This document shows positions 8,488-17,379 of a stretch of 64,000 nucleotides of DNA, piece by piece; the stretch's first letter is position 1, and the number at the start of each line of letters is the position of its first letter. The position numbers and the translations under genes were made by a program. The stretch is taken from NCBI RefSeq assembly GCF_039710355.1, contig NZ_JBDKWZ010000020.1, positions 62,001 through 126,000 on the forward strand, given 5' to 3'. The notes below the pieces were generated by a model. It saw only the letters and a list, made by a program, of their open reading frames with translations. It was not told the origin of the DNA and searched no databases. The stretch comes from Rapidithrix thailandica. GTDB taxonomy: Bacteria; Bacteroidota; Bacteroidia; Cytophagales; Flammeovirgaceae.

Positions 8488-9207
8488 ATGCGGAATCTGG
8501 AAGTTTGTTTGTCACCAGCCTTGGTAGATCTTCATGAGTTGGAAGGAAAAATTGTGGTGGTGATCGATATCCTGAGGGCCACTTCATGCATTACGGCAGG
8601 CCTGGCCACCGGTGTAGAAAAGATTGTACCGGTCGCCACGATAGAAGAAACACTCTCTTATCGCCAAAAAGGCTTTTTAGTTGCAGGGGAACGCAACGGG
8701 AAAAAGATTGAAGGTTTTGACCTAGGCAACTCTCCTTTTAATTATATGGCCAGGGAATGTCAAGGCAAGTCCGTGGTCATTACCACCACTAACGGAACAC
8801 AGGCAATAAAAAAGTCCTTACCCGCCAAAGAAATTATCATTGGCAGCTTTTTGAACCTCAGTGCGATTGTAAAATATCTACAACACAAGCAAGAAGATAT
8901 AGTACTGTTTTGTGCAGGTTGGAAAAACCGGTTCAACATGGAAGACACCTTATTTGCCGGAGCAGTAGCGGAACAACTTGCCCAAGAAGTAGAAATGAAT
9001 TGTGATGCTTCCCTAGCTGCCAGACAGCTCTTTTTACAAGCCCGGGAAGACATTGCCGGATTTCTGCAAAACTCTTCCCATGTCAAGCGTTTAGGACGTT
9101 TAAATGGAGCAGAAGATGTGCAATTTTGCAGTAAAATTGATAAATTCGATATTGTGCCAATCCTACAAGGTAATGAGATTCTTCCTCATTTACCATATAA
9201 AGGTTAA
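8488..9207 (+). CDS. comB: ComB family 2-phosphosulfolactate phosphatase-like protein
   Basis: ComB removes phosphate from 2-phosphosulfolactate in coenzyme M synthesis; bacterial homologues are widespread and mostly untested. Family motifs visible are VVIDILRATSCITAGLATG near the N-terminus, GERNGKKIEGFDLGNSP, VVITTTNGTQAI, and CAGWKNRFNMEDTLFAGA. The frame opens at 8266, but a terminator hairpin lies inside that extension. AAGGA sits eight bases before the ATG at 8488, which gives 239 residues, the family size. No ComA or sulfolactate dehydrogenase gene is adjacent, so the physiological substrate is unknown. A sulfonate or sulfonolipid link is possible but not shown. Confidence 0.85.
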   Translation: MRNLEVCLSPALVDLHELEGKIVVVIDILRATSCITAGLATGVEKIVPVATIEETLSYRQKGFLVAGERNGKKIEGFDLGNSPFNYMARECQGKSVVITTTNGTQAIKKSLPAKEIIIGSFLNLSAIVKYLQHKQEDIVLFCAGWKNRFNMEDTLFAGAVAEQLAQEVEMNCDASLAARQLFLQAREDIAGFLQNSSHVKRLGRLNGAEDVQFCSKIDKFDIVPILQGNEILPHLPYKG

Positions 9208-9212
9208 CTTTG
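9205..9212 (+). promoter_or_regulatory. Candidate -7 box for smpB
   Basis: TAACTTTG overlaps the comB stop codon and fits TAnnTTTG. It would start transcription near 9218, about 80 nt before smpB. No clear -33 element is visible. Confidence 0.35.
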
Positions 9213-9298
9213 TACCGCCTATAGGGGAAATACAGGATAGGGAAATATCCGTGATCAAGCACCTCTCTATTCACAATTAATAATGGACGATTAAAACA

Positions 9299-9763
9299 AT
9301 GGCAGGTAAAAAACTAGAACTACAGAAGAAGGTCAGTATTAAAAACCGGAAGGCTTCTCACGAATATACTTTTCTGGATAAATATACTGCGGGGATAGTA
9401 TTGAAGGGAACCGAAATCAAATCTATCCGCTTAGGAAAAGTCAATATGTCCGATGCATATTGTTATTTTTTCAAAGGGGAATTGTATGTCAAAAACATGC
9501 ATATTTCGCCTTATGCGCTCAGTACCATGATCAATCACGAAGCCAAGGCTGACCGCAAACTATTACTTACCAAAAGAGAGTTGCGCAAACTGGAAGAAAA
9601 ATCCAAAGATGTGGGGCTTACCATTATACCTACGTTTTTATTTATCAATGACCGGGGTTTTGCCAAGCTGGAGGTAGCTTTAGCCAAAGGAAAAAAGCTT
9701 TATGATAAACGACAAGATATAAAAGAAAAGGAATCCAAACGAGCCTTGAGAAACATCCGTTGA
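9299..9763 (+). CDS. smpB: SsrA-binding protein SmpB
   Basis: Binds tmRNA and delivers it to stalled ribosomes for trans-translation. The 154 residues are standard. The OB-fold core carries the family signatures KASHEYTFLDKYTAGIVLKG (about 18-37), GTEIKSIRLGKVNMSDAY, and the tail YDKRQDIKEKESKRALRN, which inserts into the mRNA channel. The tmRNA gene is not in this window. The reading frame is preceded by an AT-rich leader with no strong Shine-Dalgarno, as is normal for the phylum. Confidence 0.97.
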   Translation: MAGKKLELQKKVSIKNRKASHEYTFLDKYTAGIVLKGTEIKSIRLGKVNMSDAYCYFFKGELYVKNMHISPYALSTMINHEAKADRKLLLTKRELRKLEEKSKDVGLTIIPTFLFINDRGFAKLEVALAKGKKLYDKRQDIKEKESKRALRNIR

Positions 9764-9937
9764 CAGTGACTGCCTAAAAAGACAGATCTATTCACACTGC
9801 AATAACGGATTTCGTGGCATTCTATGTTTATCTGACTTTTCGGACGGCCTTCTTTATTGTGCATTTCGGATACAAACCAGCTACTTGCATATAGGACTTT
9901 ATCGAGGTTTCAACTCTTCGTATCTTACTTCAAAAAC

Positions 9938-10768
9938 ATGCATATCAGTTACAATTTCCGGGTGATACCCAGCACAGAACTGAAAATCCCCTACTCTGAC
10001 AGGGCTTTTCAGTATGGAGACGGTTTGTTTGAAACAATGGTATTTCAATACGGGAAAGTCTGCTATTTTCAAGATCATATGTACCGGCTCCGCAGCGGTA
10101 TGAAAGCCTTTTCTTTTGACAATTTACAACGCTTGGATGCAGACCTGATCTTTCAACACATCTTGCAACTAGTCCAATACAACCGTATTGAAGAACAAGC
10201 CACGGTAAAAATCCAAGTATGGCGGAAAGAAGGAGGCAAATACAGCCCTCAAAGCAATGACTTTAATATCTTGATCAGTTTACGCTCTCGTCCTGGAGTA
10301 ACAACTCATCACCCAATTCACTTGGGAATCAGCCAAACTTCGCAAGTAACCTTTTCCCTTTGGTCTCAATTTAAAACTTGCAATGCGTTGCCTTATATTT
10401 TGGCCGGCATTGAAAAACAACAATCTCCTTATGACGATCTGATACTGCTCAACCAACAGGGGTATCTCTCAGAATGCATTGCCAGTAATTTGTACTGGAT
10501 CAAGCGTGATTGTCTTTATACACCCAGTATACAGACGGGGTGTGTCTCAGGTATTTTCCGCAAAAACTTACTACGGTCTTTACAAACACATGGTATTCCC
10601 TATCAAGAGGTAGAAGAAAAGGCCGAGGTACTTCATCAGGCCGATCATGTTTTTACAACGAATGTCCAAGGAATCGTGTCCGTCAATAAGGTTATGCAAA
10701 ACAATTACACTCCTTTATCTTCATCATGGTTAGCCATTTTGGAAAATAAACCGGGTACAAGCGGATGA
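9938..10768 (+). CDS. Class IV aminotransferase (branched-chain aminotransferase / aminodeoxychorismate lyase-like)
   Basis: A fold-type IV PLP enzyme. DRAFQYGDGLFETMV (about 21-35) is the family N-terminal signature. K146 in QFKTCNALPYILA is the Schiff-base lysine, and E179 in GYLSECIASNLYW is the glutamate that holds the cofactor ring nitrogen. The frame opens at a TTG at 9857, but the ATG at 9938 gives 276 residues and a normal start. Within the family, sequence alone does not separate aminodeoxychorismate lyase (folate synthesis, PabC) from small aminotransferases. No pabA/pabB is adjacent; PabC-like is my first guess because of its length. Confidence 0.85.
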   Translation: MHISYNFRVIPSTELKIPYSDRAFQYGDGLFETMVFQYGKVCYFQDHMYRLRSGMKAFSFDNLQRLDADLIFQHILQLVQYNRIEEQATVKIQVWRKEGGKYSPQSNDFNILISLRSRPGVTTHHPIHLGISQTSQVTFSLWSQFKTCNALPYILAGIEKQQSPYDDLILLNQQGYLSECIASNLYWIKRDCLYTPSIQTGCVSGIFRKNLLRSLQTHGIPYQEVEEKAEVLHQADHVFTTNVQGIVSVNKVMQNNYTPLSSSWLAILENKPGTSG

Positions 10769-10827
10769 AATAAGTCCGTAACTTGTTTCCGAAAAACATA
10801 CTCAATGGAAAGACAACTTGATTATTT

Positions 10828-10870
10828 ACAAATATGGCTCGTCTTTTGAGCGAGCCTGCAACATATTTGT
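10828..10870. repeat. Two-tier inverted repeat
   Basis: GGCTCG (10836-10841) and CGAGCC (10851-10856) form an inner stem with a 9-base loop. Outside it ACAAATAT (10828-10835) pairs with ATATTTGT (10863-10870) across a 6-base bulge. It follows the aminotransferase gene by 60 bases and may end its transcript, though no T-run follows. Confidence 0.55.
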
Positions 10871-10886
10871 TTGAAATACTCAAGCC

Positions 10887-10948
10887 GTAATTGGAAATAA
10901 AATTACCAATTACACTGTACTTATGTCAATTACGAATTGTCAATTGTC
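10887..10948. repeat. AATT-rich palindromic repeat cluster
   Basis: GTAATTGG (10887-10894) and CCAATTAC (10906-10913) are inverted copies. Just downstream CAATTACGAATTGTCAATTG (10927-10946) contains three AATT cores in 18 bases. Such AATTAC/GTAATT mixes look like degenerate interspersed repeats and occupy most of the gap before the next gene. Confidence 0.5.
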
Positions 10949-10981
10949 TTTTAGACTAACCTATCATCCCAAAAGAGACTT

Positions 10982-13522
10982 ATGAAATATCATATACACT
11001 TAAACCCATTAACATTCAAACATTTTTTACCGTTTACTTGCTTGGTATTTCTATTGGGCTATGTGCCCGGCATGGCACAGACAACACTGATTGAAGGTAA
11101 AGTGATTGATGCAGATACGGGTGATGGCATTCCCTTCGCCAATGTGTATTTTAAAAACACCTCTTCGGGAACCACTACCGACTTCGATGGATTTTACAAA
11201 ATTGAAACGTCTACCCCTTCCGACTCTCTGACCGCTTCTTATGTAGGTTATAAAACCATCAGTAAAAAGATTAAAAAAGGAGAAAAACAAACCGTCAATT
11301 TTCAACTGACTTCGGATGCTCAGGTTTTACAAGAAATTGAAATTGTGTACGGTGAATACGAAAACCCCGCCTGGGAAATTCTCCGAAATGTAGTTAAGCA
11401 GAAAAAGTACAACGATAAGCGTGCATTGGAGGCATATCAATATGAAACCTATTCCAAAACCGAAATTGACATTGACAATATCAGTGAAAAATTTAAGAAA
11501 AAGAAAGTAGTGCAGAAGGTTATCAATGTCATTGACAGTATAGAACACATCGCCGGAGAAGATGGTAAACCGATCTTACCTATCTTTATTTCCGAATCGC
11601 TTTCCGAATTTTACTACAATACCAACCTGAATCGCAAAAAAGAGAAAATCCTGAAGTCTAAAATATCAGGGGTAGGCATTGAAAACGGCAGTACCGTTTC
11701 TCAACTTCTGGGGACTACCTTCCAGGATTATAACTTTTATAAAAACTGGATGCTCATTGCCCAAAAAGATTTTGTTTCTCCCATCTCGGAAAGTTGGAAG
11801 TTTTTTTACGAGTATGAACTGGCTCCCAAACCGGAAATAGTTAACGATCATGAATGCTATCGCATCACTTTCCAACCCAAAAGACCTGAAGATCTGGCCT
11901 TTGCAGGCACCATGTGGATTACCACCGATTCTTATGCATTAAAGCAAATTGATGTCAGTATCGGTAAAAGTGCCAATTTGAACTTCATTGAAAAAATTAA
12001 AATCCAACAACAACTGATTCAGGCGCAGGACTCCGGAGCCTGGCTTCCGGAAAAAACACGGGTGTTGATGGACATCGGAGAAATCAAAAACGATTGGGCC
12101 GGTATGTTGGCCAAGTTTTACGTTTCCAACAAAAACTTCGTCATTAATCAACCCATGCCCGGTAAGTTTTTTAACCAGCATGTGGAACTGGCGGAAGACG
12201 CATTGATTGAAAACGGAGAGGATTTCTGGAACCAACACCGTCATGAAAAACTCACACCATCCGAACGCAATGTGTACAGCATGATCGATACGATTAACAA
12301 CCTCCCTACTATTAAGACCTATGTAGAGATTGCCCGTATTTTATTTTACGGATATAAGTCTTTTGGCAAGATCGACATTGGCCCCTACCCGACTCTTTAC
12401 GCCTACAACAACATCGAAGGACACCGGTTTCAGTTAGGCATGCGAACCAATATCAATTTCAGCAAGAAATTTATCTTTGGCGGGTATGCCGCTTACGGTA
12501 CACGTGACAAAGCTTGGAAGTACCAGTTGGAAGCAAAGTACATCTTCTCCCGCAGCCCTTGGACAGTCGGGGGAATAAGGCATAAAGTGGACCTGGATCA
12601 GGTAGGTATTTACAAAGATATGGGCGACCAATATAACTCTCCTTTGTTTGAAGCCGCCAGCCGTTTCGGGACTTTGCGAAACGCATACAAACACACCATC
12701 AATGAAGCTTGGTTGAATCATCAAATTATCCCCGGACTTTCACATTCTTTTACCTTAAGACACCGCAACTTCCAACCCTTGTTCAATTTTGCGTACAGAG
12801 GCCAAGAAGAGGACCCTCAGATCAACAACACGTTTACGACCAGTGAAGCCTCCTATCAATTGCGCATAGCATTTAGCGAACGGTTTATTCTTGATGATAA
12901 TGACCGGGTGAGTTTGGGAACGAACGGTAAGCCCATCTTTACGTTAAAGTATATCCGGGGGATAAAAGGCGTGATCAACAGTGATTTCAATTACGATAAA
13001 TTTTTATTAGGCATTAACCATTCTTTCCGTTTAGGCGGCTTAGGCCGAACCACCTATCAATTACAAGCCGGTTATATTCCCGCTACCTTGCCTTACCCCT
13101 TACTGGAAGCACATTTGGGAAATCCCTTTTTCTTCTACAACGATGCCTCTTTTAACATGATGGATATTTTGGAGTTTGTCAGTGATCAATACTCATCGCT
13201 CAAAGTAATTCACCGTTTTGAAGGCGTATTAGTCAACAGAGTTCCTTTATTGCGAAAGTTACATGCTCGACTCTTTATGACGGGCAATATCCTCTATGGA
13301 CAAGTAAGTGATAAAAATCTTGCCTTGATCCCTACACATGACCAAAATAACCAGGAGATACAACCTTTCAAAGGCTTGGGTGATGAGCCTTACGTGGAAT
13401 TAGGTTACGGAATTGAAAATATCTTCCGTTTCATTCGAGTAGATTTTATACACCGGTTGACTTATTTGCATCCGGAAGCGGATAAATTCGGAATAAAATT
13501 TTCCGCTCAATTGCGTTTGTAG
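10982..13522 (+). CDS. DUF5686 / carboxypeptidase-like regulatory domain outer-membrane protein
   Basis: An 846-residue Bacteroidota envelope protein. A signal peptide ends at about residue 32 (GMAQ). A CarboxypepD_reg-like beta-sandwich covers about 36-117 (EGKVIDADTGDGIPFANVYFKN, then GTTTDFDGFYKI and ASYVGYKT), as found at the N-terminus of TonB-linked receptors. The remaining ~700 residues are the DUF5686 region, rich in alternating beta strands and ending in an aromatic-containing strand (KFGIKFSAQLRL), consistent with an outer-membrane barrel. There is no TonB plug domain. Function is unknown; members are widespread single-copy or few-copy genes in the phylum. It ends 11 bp from the convergent next gene. 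Confidence 0.9.
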   Translation: MKYHIHLNPLTFKHFLPFTCLVFLLGYVPGMAQTTLIEGKVIDADTGDGIPFANVYFKNTSSGTTTDFDGFYKIETSTPSDSLTASYVGYKTISKKIKKGEKQTVNFQLTSDAQVLQEIEIVYGEYENPAWEILRNVVKQKKYNDKRALEAYQYETYSKTEIDIDNISEKFKKKKVVQKVINVIDSIEHIAGEDGKPILPIFISESLSEFYYNTNLNRKKEKILKSKISGVGIENGSTVSQLLGTTFQDYNFYKNWMLIAQKDFVSPISESWKFFYEYELAPKPEIVNDHECYRITFQPKRPEDLAFAGTMWITTDSYALKQIDVSIGKSANLNFIEKIKIQQQLIQAQDSGAWLPEKTRVLMDIGEIKNDWAGMLAKFYVSNKNFVINQPMPGKFFNQHVELAEDALIENGEDFWNQHRHEKLTPSERNVYSMIDTINNLPTIKTYVEIARILFYGYKSFGKIDIGPYPTLYAYNNIEGHRFQLGMRTNINFSKKFIFGGYAAYGTRDKAWKYQLEAKYIFSRSPWTVGGIRHKVDLDQVGIYKDMGDQYNSPLFEAASRFGTLRNAYKHTINEAWLNHQIIPGLSHSFTLRHRNFQPLFNFAYRGQEEDPQINNTFTTSEASYQLRIAFSERFILDDNDRVSLGTNGKPIFTLKYIRGIKGVINSDFNYDKFLLGINHSFRLGGLGRTTYQLQAGYIPATLPYPLLEAHLGNPFFFYNDASFNMMDILEFVSDQYSSLKVIHRFEGVLVNRVPLLRKLHARLFMTGNILYGQVSDKNLALIPTHDQNNQEIQPFKGLGDEPYVELGYGIENIFRFIRVDFIHRLTYLHPEADKFGIKFSAQLRL

Positions 13523-13533
13523 ACAAGACTCGT

Positions 13534-14181
13534 TTATTCCTCTTGTTGATCCACACTGAAGGCTGCCGGAGAGGTAGCTTGCGGAGCATTAGGCAAGATC
13601 CGGATGTTATCTAACGATAAGGCCAAGGGTTGATCCCCCTCCCAAATTTTGATGTACAAGTCTTTTGCCACTTCCAGAAAAGCATGTTCTTTCAAATAAT
13701 TCGTTTGGGCAAGACCCAATTCATCCTTTGGTTCCAGAAGTTCTACTTTTGAGGCCTTTGCCAATGTGTTCCGGGCCGGTTGCAGAACTAATCGCTTACC
13801 GGATGGACAAAGCAACGTGTCATGATACAAAAAATTCAGTTTTGTAATTAACCCTTTACCAAATAGTTCATCAAATTGCGATTTTGCCGGGGTTTGTTGG
13901 TTTGCTTTTTCAAGATGGGCATATACCGGAGCCTGTTTATCCAACGGACTTTTCTTAGCGGGTCGGTAAGTAAATAATTGTCCCTTGGCTGCCAGTGATG
14001 AGGCGATCTGTTGGTTGCTGACAACATGCACAGGGTCAAAATAAAGCTTGGCATAATCTTCACCCACCATTTCTTCCACAGGGGGTTCAGGGGCTGTTGG
14101 GGACAAATAATAACTCCAGACCGTTACACCTGCAATCACCAACATTGTAATACAAAAGAAGTATAACTTTTCAGTTTTCAT
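13534..14181 (-). CDS. Hypothetical membrane-anchored protein
   Basis: Not recognised. The 215 residues start with a short cytoplasmic tail and one hydrophobic segment (about 7-26, FFCITMLVIAGVTVWSYYL), which is either an uncleaved anchor or a signal peptide. A proline-rich linker follows (PTAPEPPVEEM). The C-terminal half is soluble and charged, with a possible beta-rich part (KVELLEPKDELGL, DLYIKIWEGDQPLALSLDNIRI). Codon use matches its neighbours. It is convergent with the DUF5686 gene with only 11 bp between stops, and there is no obvious partner gene. Confidence 0.75.
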   Translation of the reverse strand: MKTEKLYFFCITMLVIAGVTVWSYYLSPTAPEPPVEEMVGEDYAKLYFDPVHVVSNQQIASSLAAKGQLFTYRPAKKSPLDKQAPVYAHLEKANQQTPAKSQFDELFGKGLITKLNFLYHDTLLCPSGKRLVLQPARNTLAKASKVELLEPKDELGLAQTNYLKEHAFLEVAKDLYIKIWEGDQPLALSLDNIRILPNAPQATSPAAFSVDQQEE

Positions 14182-14512
14182 AGAGAAGGTATATTCAATA
14201 AATACAAATCCGTATAGCTACTCCATAGGCGGTTAGACTTGTAAAATAAATGCACTATTCGCTGTTACATGTCTGGGTGTGTTTTCCAGCTAAATGCCCT
14301 GTGTCTGAACCTCACAGAGTGCTTACTCTGATACTTTGAGGGATGTAAGTTAATAATTTTGCTATGAAAAGCCGGACAATTTTAAGGTATATTAAGAAAA
14401 CATTACATAAGATCAAAATGGTTTTCCAATGGGATAAAAATATTATTACTTTTTTATTACTAACTGAGGAATAATCTATTATAATTTAAAAAACCATCTC
14501 TAAAAGTTTTCA
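14182..14512. other. Non-coding region, 331 bp
   Basis: Lies between two minus-strand genes: downstream of the flippase and upstream of the hypothetical anchor protein. A short hairpin CAGAGT-GCTT-ACTCTG is at 14315-14330. I see no ORF or RNA gene. Confidence 0.5.
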
Positions 14513-15781
14513 CTAAATCCTAATTTTATATTTTTCCAAAATTTTTCTTACATAATATACACTCAGGAGGGCTTTGAAAAGATGAGCCATAAAACTCACG
14601 ATCGCCACGGCAATTAAACCGGGGTAAAACTGCAAGACCAACCACAGACCTCCCCCCTTCACCAACAAGGCCAAAGCCATTTTATATAAGTTATATTCCG
14701 GACGCTCCACCGCATCCAATGCCACTCCGTTCAAGCGGTCCAAGGGAGACAACAAATACATGAATACTACTATTTTTAGCAGTGCAGGTGCCGGGGTATT
14801 TACATACTGGGGGCCTCCCAACAAATTCACTATCCAGTTGGCAAAAATGAAAACACCCAAAGCGACTCCCAAATGTAAAAGAGATGTAAAGCGAATGTAC
14901 TTGCGAAGTAGCCGCTGAAAGCTCCCGAAACGCGATTGATTGACTTCCGAAGCCAACAGAGGGTACAGGTTAGAAATGACACTGCGCAACAACAACTCAA
15001 AGCCTTCTGTCAATTTTAAAGGGATATGGTACAGCGCAGCGGCAGTAGGCCCCATCCAAAAGCCGATCAAATAGATTTCCAAGTTCTTGTAAACTTCCAT
15101 TAACCCGCTGGTGCCAAAGCTATACTTCCCAAAGTGTAACATCTTTTGTAAAGACTTGCGGTGCAAGGCAAATGAAAAGGGAATCTTCCGGTGTTCGGCA
15201 AACAGTACGGCTACAGAGGCGATGCCATGGCAACTGATATATAAGTAAGCCACCCATTCAAGGTCTTTTCCTTCAAAGTAGTGGTAGATAATTCCGGTGG
15301 TAAACAATAGAAAAGTCCCCCCTCTCAAAGCCAACAATCGCAAAAAATCTCTTTCGGCCTGATAGTACCAAACGATAAAATAATTGGGCAAAGACAACAG
15401 AAAAAATAAAGGGGAAAAGCGGAAAAAAAGCCGGAACGAAGGATTAACCGAAAAGAAGCCCAAACCAAAGAGGAGAAGCGAAAGCCCGGCAGAAATCGCC
15501 CAGCCCATCCACCAGGCCTGTTGACGGTATTGTTTCTGTGACTCGTGCGAAGAAGCAGCCGTATATTTGATCAACGCTGGCAAAATCAAGCCCGTCCTGA
15601 GCATTTCAATCAGAGACACGCCTGCTAAAAATACCACCCATTGTCCGAAGACATCCGGTGTCAGGCTCCGGGCCAATACGGCATAATTCACAAAGCCCAA
15701 GGCGGCTACGGCAATGTTTCCGCCCAGGGCCTGCGTGTTTTTATTCTGTCTGAGTTGGGTTACCAGCCAGCTCAGTAACAT
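14513..15781 (-). CDS. Oligosaccharide flippase family protein (Wzx-like, MOP superfamily)
   Basis: A 422-residue polytopic inner-membrane protein with about 12 predicted helices, of the polysaccharide-exporter branch of the MOP superfamily, which moves lipid-linked sugars across the inner membrane. The N-terminus GGNIAVAALGFVNYAVLARSLTPDVFGQWV and the central SFGTSGLMEVYKNLEIYLIGFWMGPTAAALYHIP are typical. No glycosyltransferases or polymerase are adjacent, so it stands outside a polysaccharide cluster. Its start is 5 bp downstream of the DUF3127 stop, so the two are almost certainly co-transcribed. Confidence 0.88.
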   Translation of the reverse strand: MLLSWLVTQLRQNKNTQALGGNIAVAALGFVNYAVLARSLTPDVFGQWVVFLAGVSLIEMLRTGLILPALIKYTAASSHESQKQYRQQAWWMGWAISAGLSLLLFGLGFFSVNPSFRLFFRFSPLFFLLSLPNYFIVWYYQAERDFLRLLALRGGTFLLFTTGIIYHYFEGKDLEWVAYLYISCHGIASVAVLFAEHRKIPFSFALHRKSLQKMLHFGKYSFGTSGLMEVYKNLEIYLIGFWMGPTAAALYHIPLKLTEGFELLLRSVISNLYPLLASEVNQSRFGSFQRLLRKYIRFTSLLHLGVALGVFIFANWIVNLLGGPQYVNTPAPALLKIVVFMYLLSPLDRLNGVALDAVERPEYNLYKMALALLVKGGGLWLVLQFYPGLIAVAIVSFMAHLFKALLSVYYVRKILEKYKIRI

Positions 15782-15786
15782 TCGGA

Positions 15787-16182
15787 CTAAAACGGTAATT
15801 CATCATCTCCCGCCTCTGTAAAGGTCAGGCCGGCAGCATCGTCTCCACCATCGTTCGTAGAAGGATTGTCTTGTACCGCGCCCGTTTCAGCAGAAGCCGC
15901 TTGGCCTGATTTTTCAATTTTCCAAGCATCCAGGTTAGTAAAATAAATCGTTTCGCCCCCTTTGTCATAAGGGCGTCCCTTCAAGTTGAAAAAGACCTTT
16001 ACCTCATCGCCTTCACCGCAATCATCCAACAATTCACAACGGTCTTGAGTGAGTTGCAACTTAATATATTCGGGATACATACCGTCCTGGATCATCACGA
16101 CAAATTCTCTTTTTTTAAACCGGTCAGTCACCGAGTGGGTATCATAGATACGTTCAAGCTTTCCTTGTAATTCAAAAGACAT
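15787..16182 (-). CDS. DUF3127 domain protein, SSB-like OB fold
   Basis: A 131-residue protein of the DUF3127 family, common in Bacteroidota. Residues 1-95 look like a small OB-type beta-barrel (FELQGKLERIYDTHSVTDRFKKREFVV, then VKVFFNLKGRPYDKGGETIYFTNLDAWKI). After a low-complexity linker (96-120) it ends in the acidic tail DDELPF. That is the same design as single-stranded DNA-binding protein, whose C-terminal acidic-hydrophobic tip (often DDDIPF) recruits repair proteins. Nucleic-acid binding is inference. It forms a two-gene unit with the flippase 5 bp downstream, an unexplained pairing. Confidence 0.85.
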   Translation of the reverse strand: MSFELQGKLERIYDTHSVTDRFKKREFVVMIQDGMYPEYIKLQLTQDRCELLDDCGEGDEVKVFFNLKGRPYDKGGETIYFTNLDAWKIEKSGQAASAETGAVQDNPSTNDGGDDAAGLTFTEAGDDELPF

Positions 16183-16513
16183 ACTGAATGATATGATTTT
16201 ATAGAATGAATATTCAATTTCAGATGCAATGGCGGCCCTCTCCGTTTAAGTATTCCGCTACCACTTCACCTGTTCGCAAAGGTGAAAAATTTAAAAGGGA
16301 ATTCTATCTTTCTTTTGAAGAAATTCTTATTTTTAAAATGATTGCATGTTTCTTCTTTTCCTTATTGGAATACAAAAATAAAATATAAACTTACACTTAA
16401 AAGGTATTTATTCGTAAACAAAGGCTCAGGTTTCTTCCTAAGAAATATGCATTTCCTGCGAAATAACAATACCTGAATTCTACCAACTAATCACCAATAA
16501 ACACTCATCTGAC
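16183..16513. other. Non-coding region, 331 bp, divergent promoters
   Basis: Between the divergent DUF3127 and CoA-transferase genes. A 60-codon plus-strand frame (16206-16388) has no recognisable features and I do not call it. No hairpin, repeat or RNA motif stands out. Confidence 0.5.
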
Positions 16514-17221
16514 ATGATCAACAAAGTTGTGGCTAATGCCGAACAAGCCATCAAAGGCATTCAAGATAATATGACACTCATGCTGGGGGGATTTGGCCTG
16601 TGTGGCATTCCCGAAAATGCCATTACCGCCTTACTCAAAGCAAAGACCAAGGGCCTCACCATCATTTCCAATAATGCCGGAGTCGATGATTTCGGAATTG
16701 GCCTTCTCTTGCAAACCCACCAAGTAAAAAAAATGATTTCTTCCTATGTCGGAGAAAATGCCGAATTTGAAAGGCAATTGCTATCCGGAGAGCTGGAAGT
16801 GGATTTGATCCCCCAAGGCACTTTGGCCGAACGCATACGAGCGGGAGGAGCCGGTATCCCAGCATTTTACACCCCGGCAGGATTTGGTACCGAAGTGGCA
16901 GAGGGCAAAGAAGTGCGGGAGTTTGACGGAAAAATGTATTTGATGGAACGCTGGCTGAAAGCCGACTTTTCTCTGGTCAAAGCCTGGAAAGGCGATACTG
17001 CCGGTAACCTGATCTACAAAGGAACCGCCCGGAACTTTAACCCGATGATGGCTACTGCCGGAAAAATCACCGTTGCAGAAGTAGAAGAACTGGTACCGGC
17101 AGGCACCCTGGATCCGGCTCATATCCATACACCGGGAGTATATGTCCAACGGATTTTTGAAGGATCAAATTACGAAAAACGCATTGAACAAAGAACAGTA
17201 AGCCAGGCAACTCACCAATAG
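16514..17221 (+). CDS. scoA: 3-oxoacid CoA-transferase subunit A
   Basis: The A subunit of succinyl-CoA:3-ketoacid CoA-transferase, which moves CoA between succinyl-CoA and acetoacetate in ketone-body use. The 235 residues show the family signature LMLGGFGLCGIPENAI (22-37) with the glycine-rich CoA-binding turn, SNNAGVDDFGIGLLL, YVGENAEFERQLLSGELEVDL, and the C-terminal PGVYVQRIFEG. The catalytic glutamate is in the B subunit, which is not next to it: the next gene is hisS. In most bacteria scoA and scoB are adjacent, so either scoB is elsewhere or this A subunit is unpaired. Confidence 0.93.
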   Translation: MINKVVANAEQAIKGIQDNMTLMLGGFGLCGIPENAITALLKAKTKGLTIISNNAGVDDFGIGLLLQTHQVKKMISSYVGENAEFERQLLSGELEVDLIPQGTLAERIRAGGAGIPAFYTPAGFGTEVAEGKEVREFDGKMYLMERWLKADFSLVKAWKGDTAGNLIYKGTARNFNPMMATAGKITVAEVEELVPAGTLDPAHIHTPGVYVQRIFEGSNYEKRIEQRTVSQATHQ

Positions 17222-17358
17222 GCTTGCGAAATGTCTGATTGCTCTGTTATTGAGCCATCAATCTATCATTTTTCAGGGGCATTCATCAGAATGTCCCTAT
17301 TTTTTACCGATTATTTTTTTGAAGAGGACAGCCTTCTTATTTTTGCTAGTCAAATAAG

Positions 17359-17366
17359 TAAATTTA
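17359..17366 (+). promoter_or_regulatory. Near-consensus -7 box before hisS
   Basis: TAAATTTA differs from TAnnTTTG only at the last base and lies 13 bases before the hisS ATG, implying a very short leader. Confidence 0.3.
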
Positions 17367-17379
17367 GCAACTCACGACA

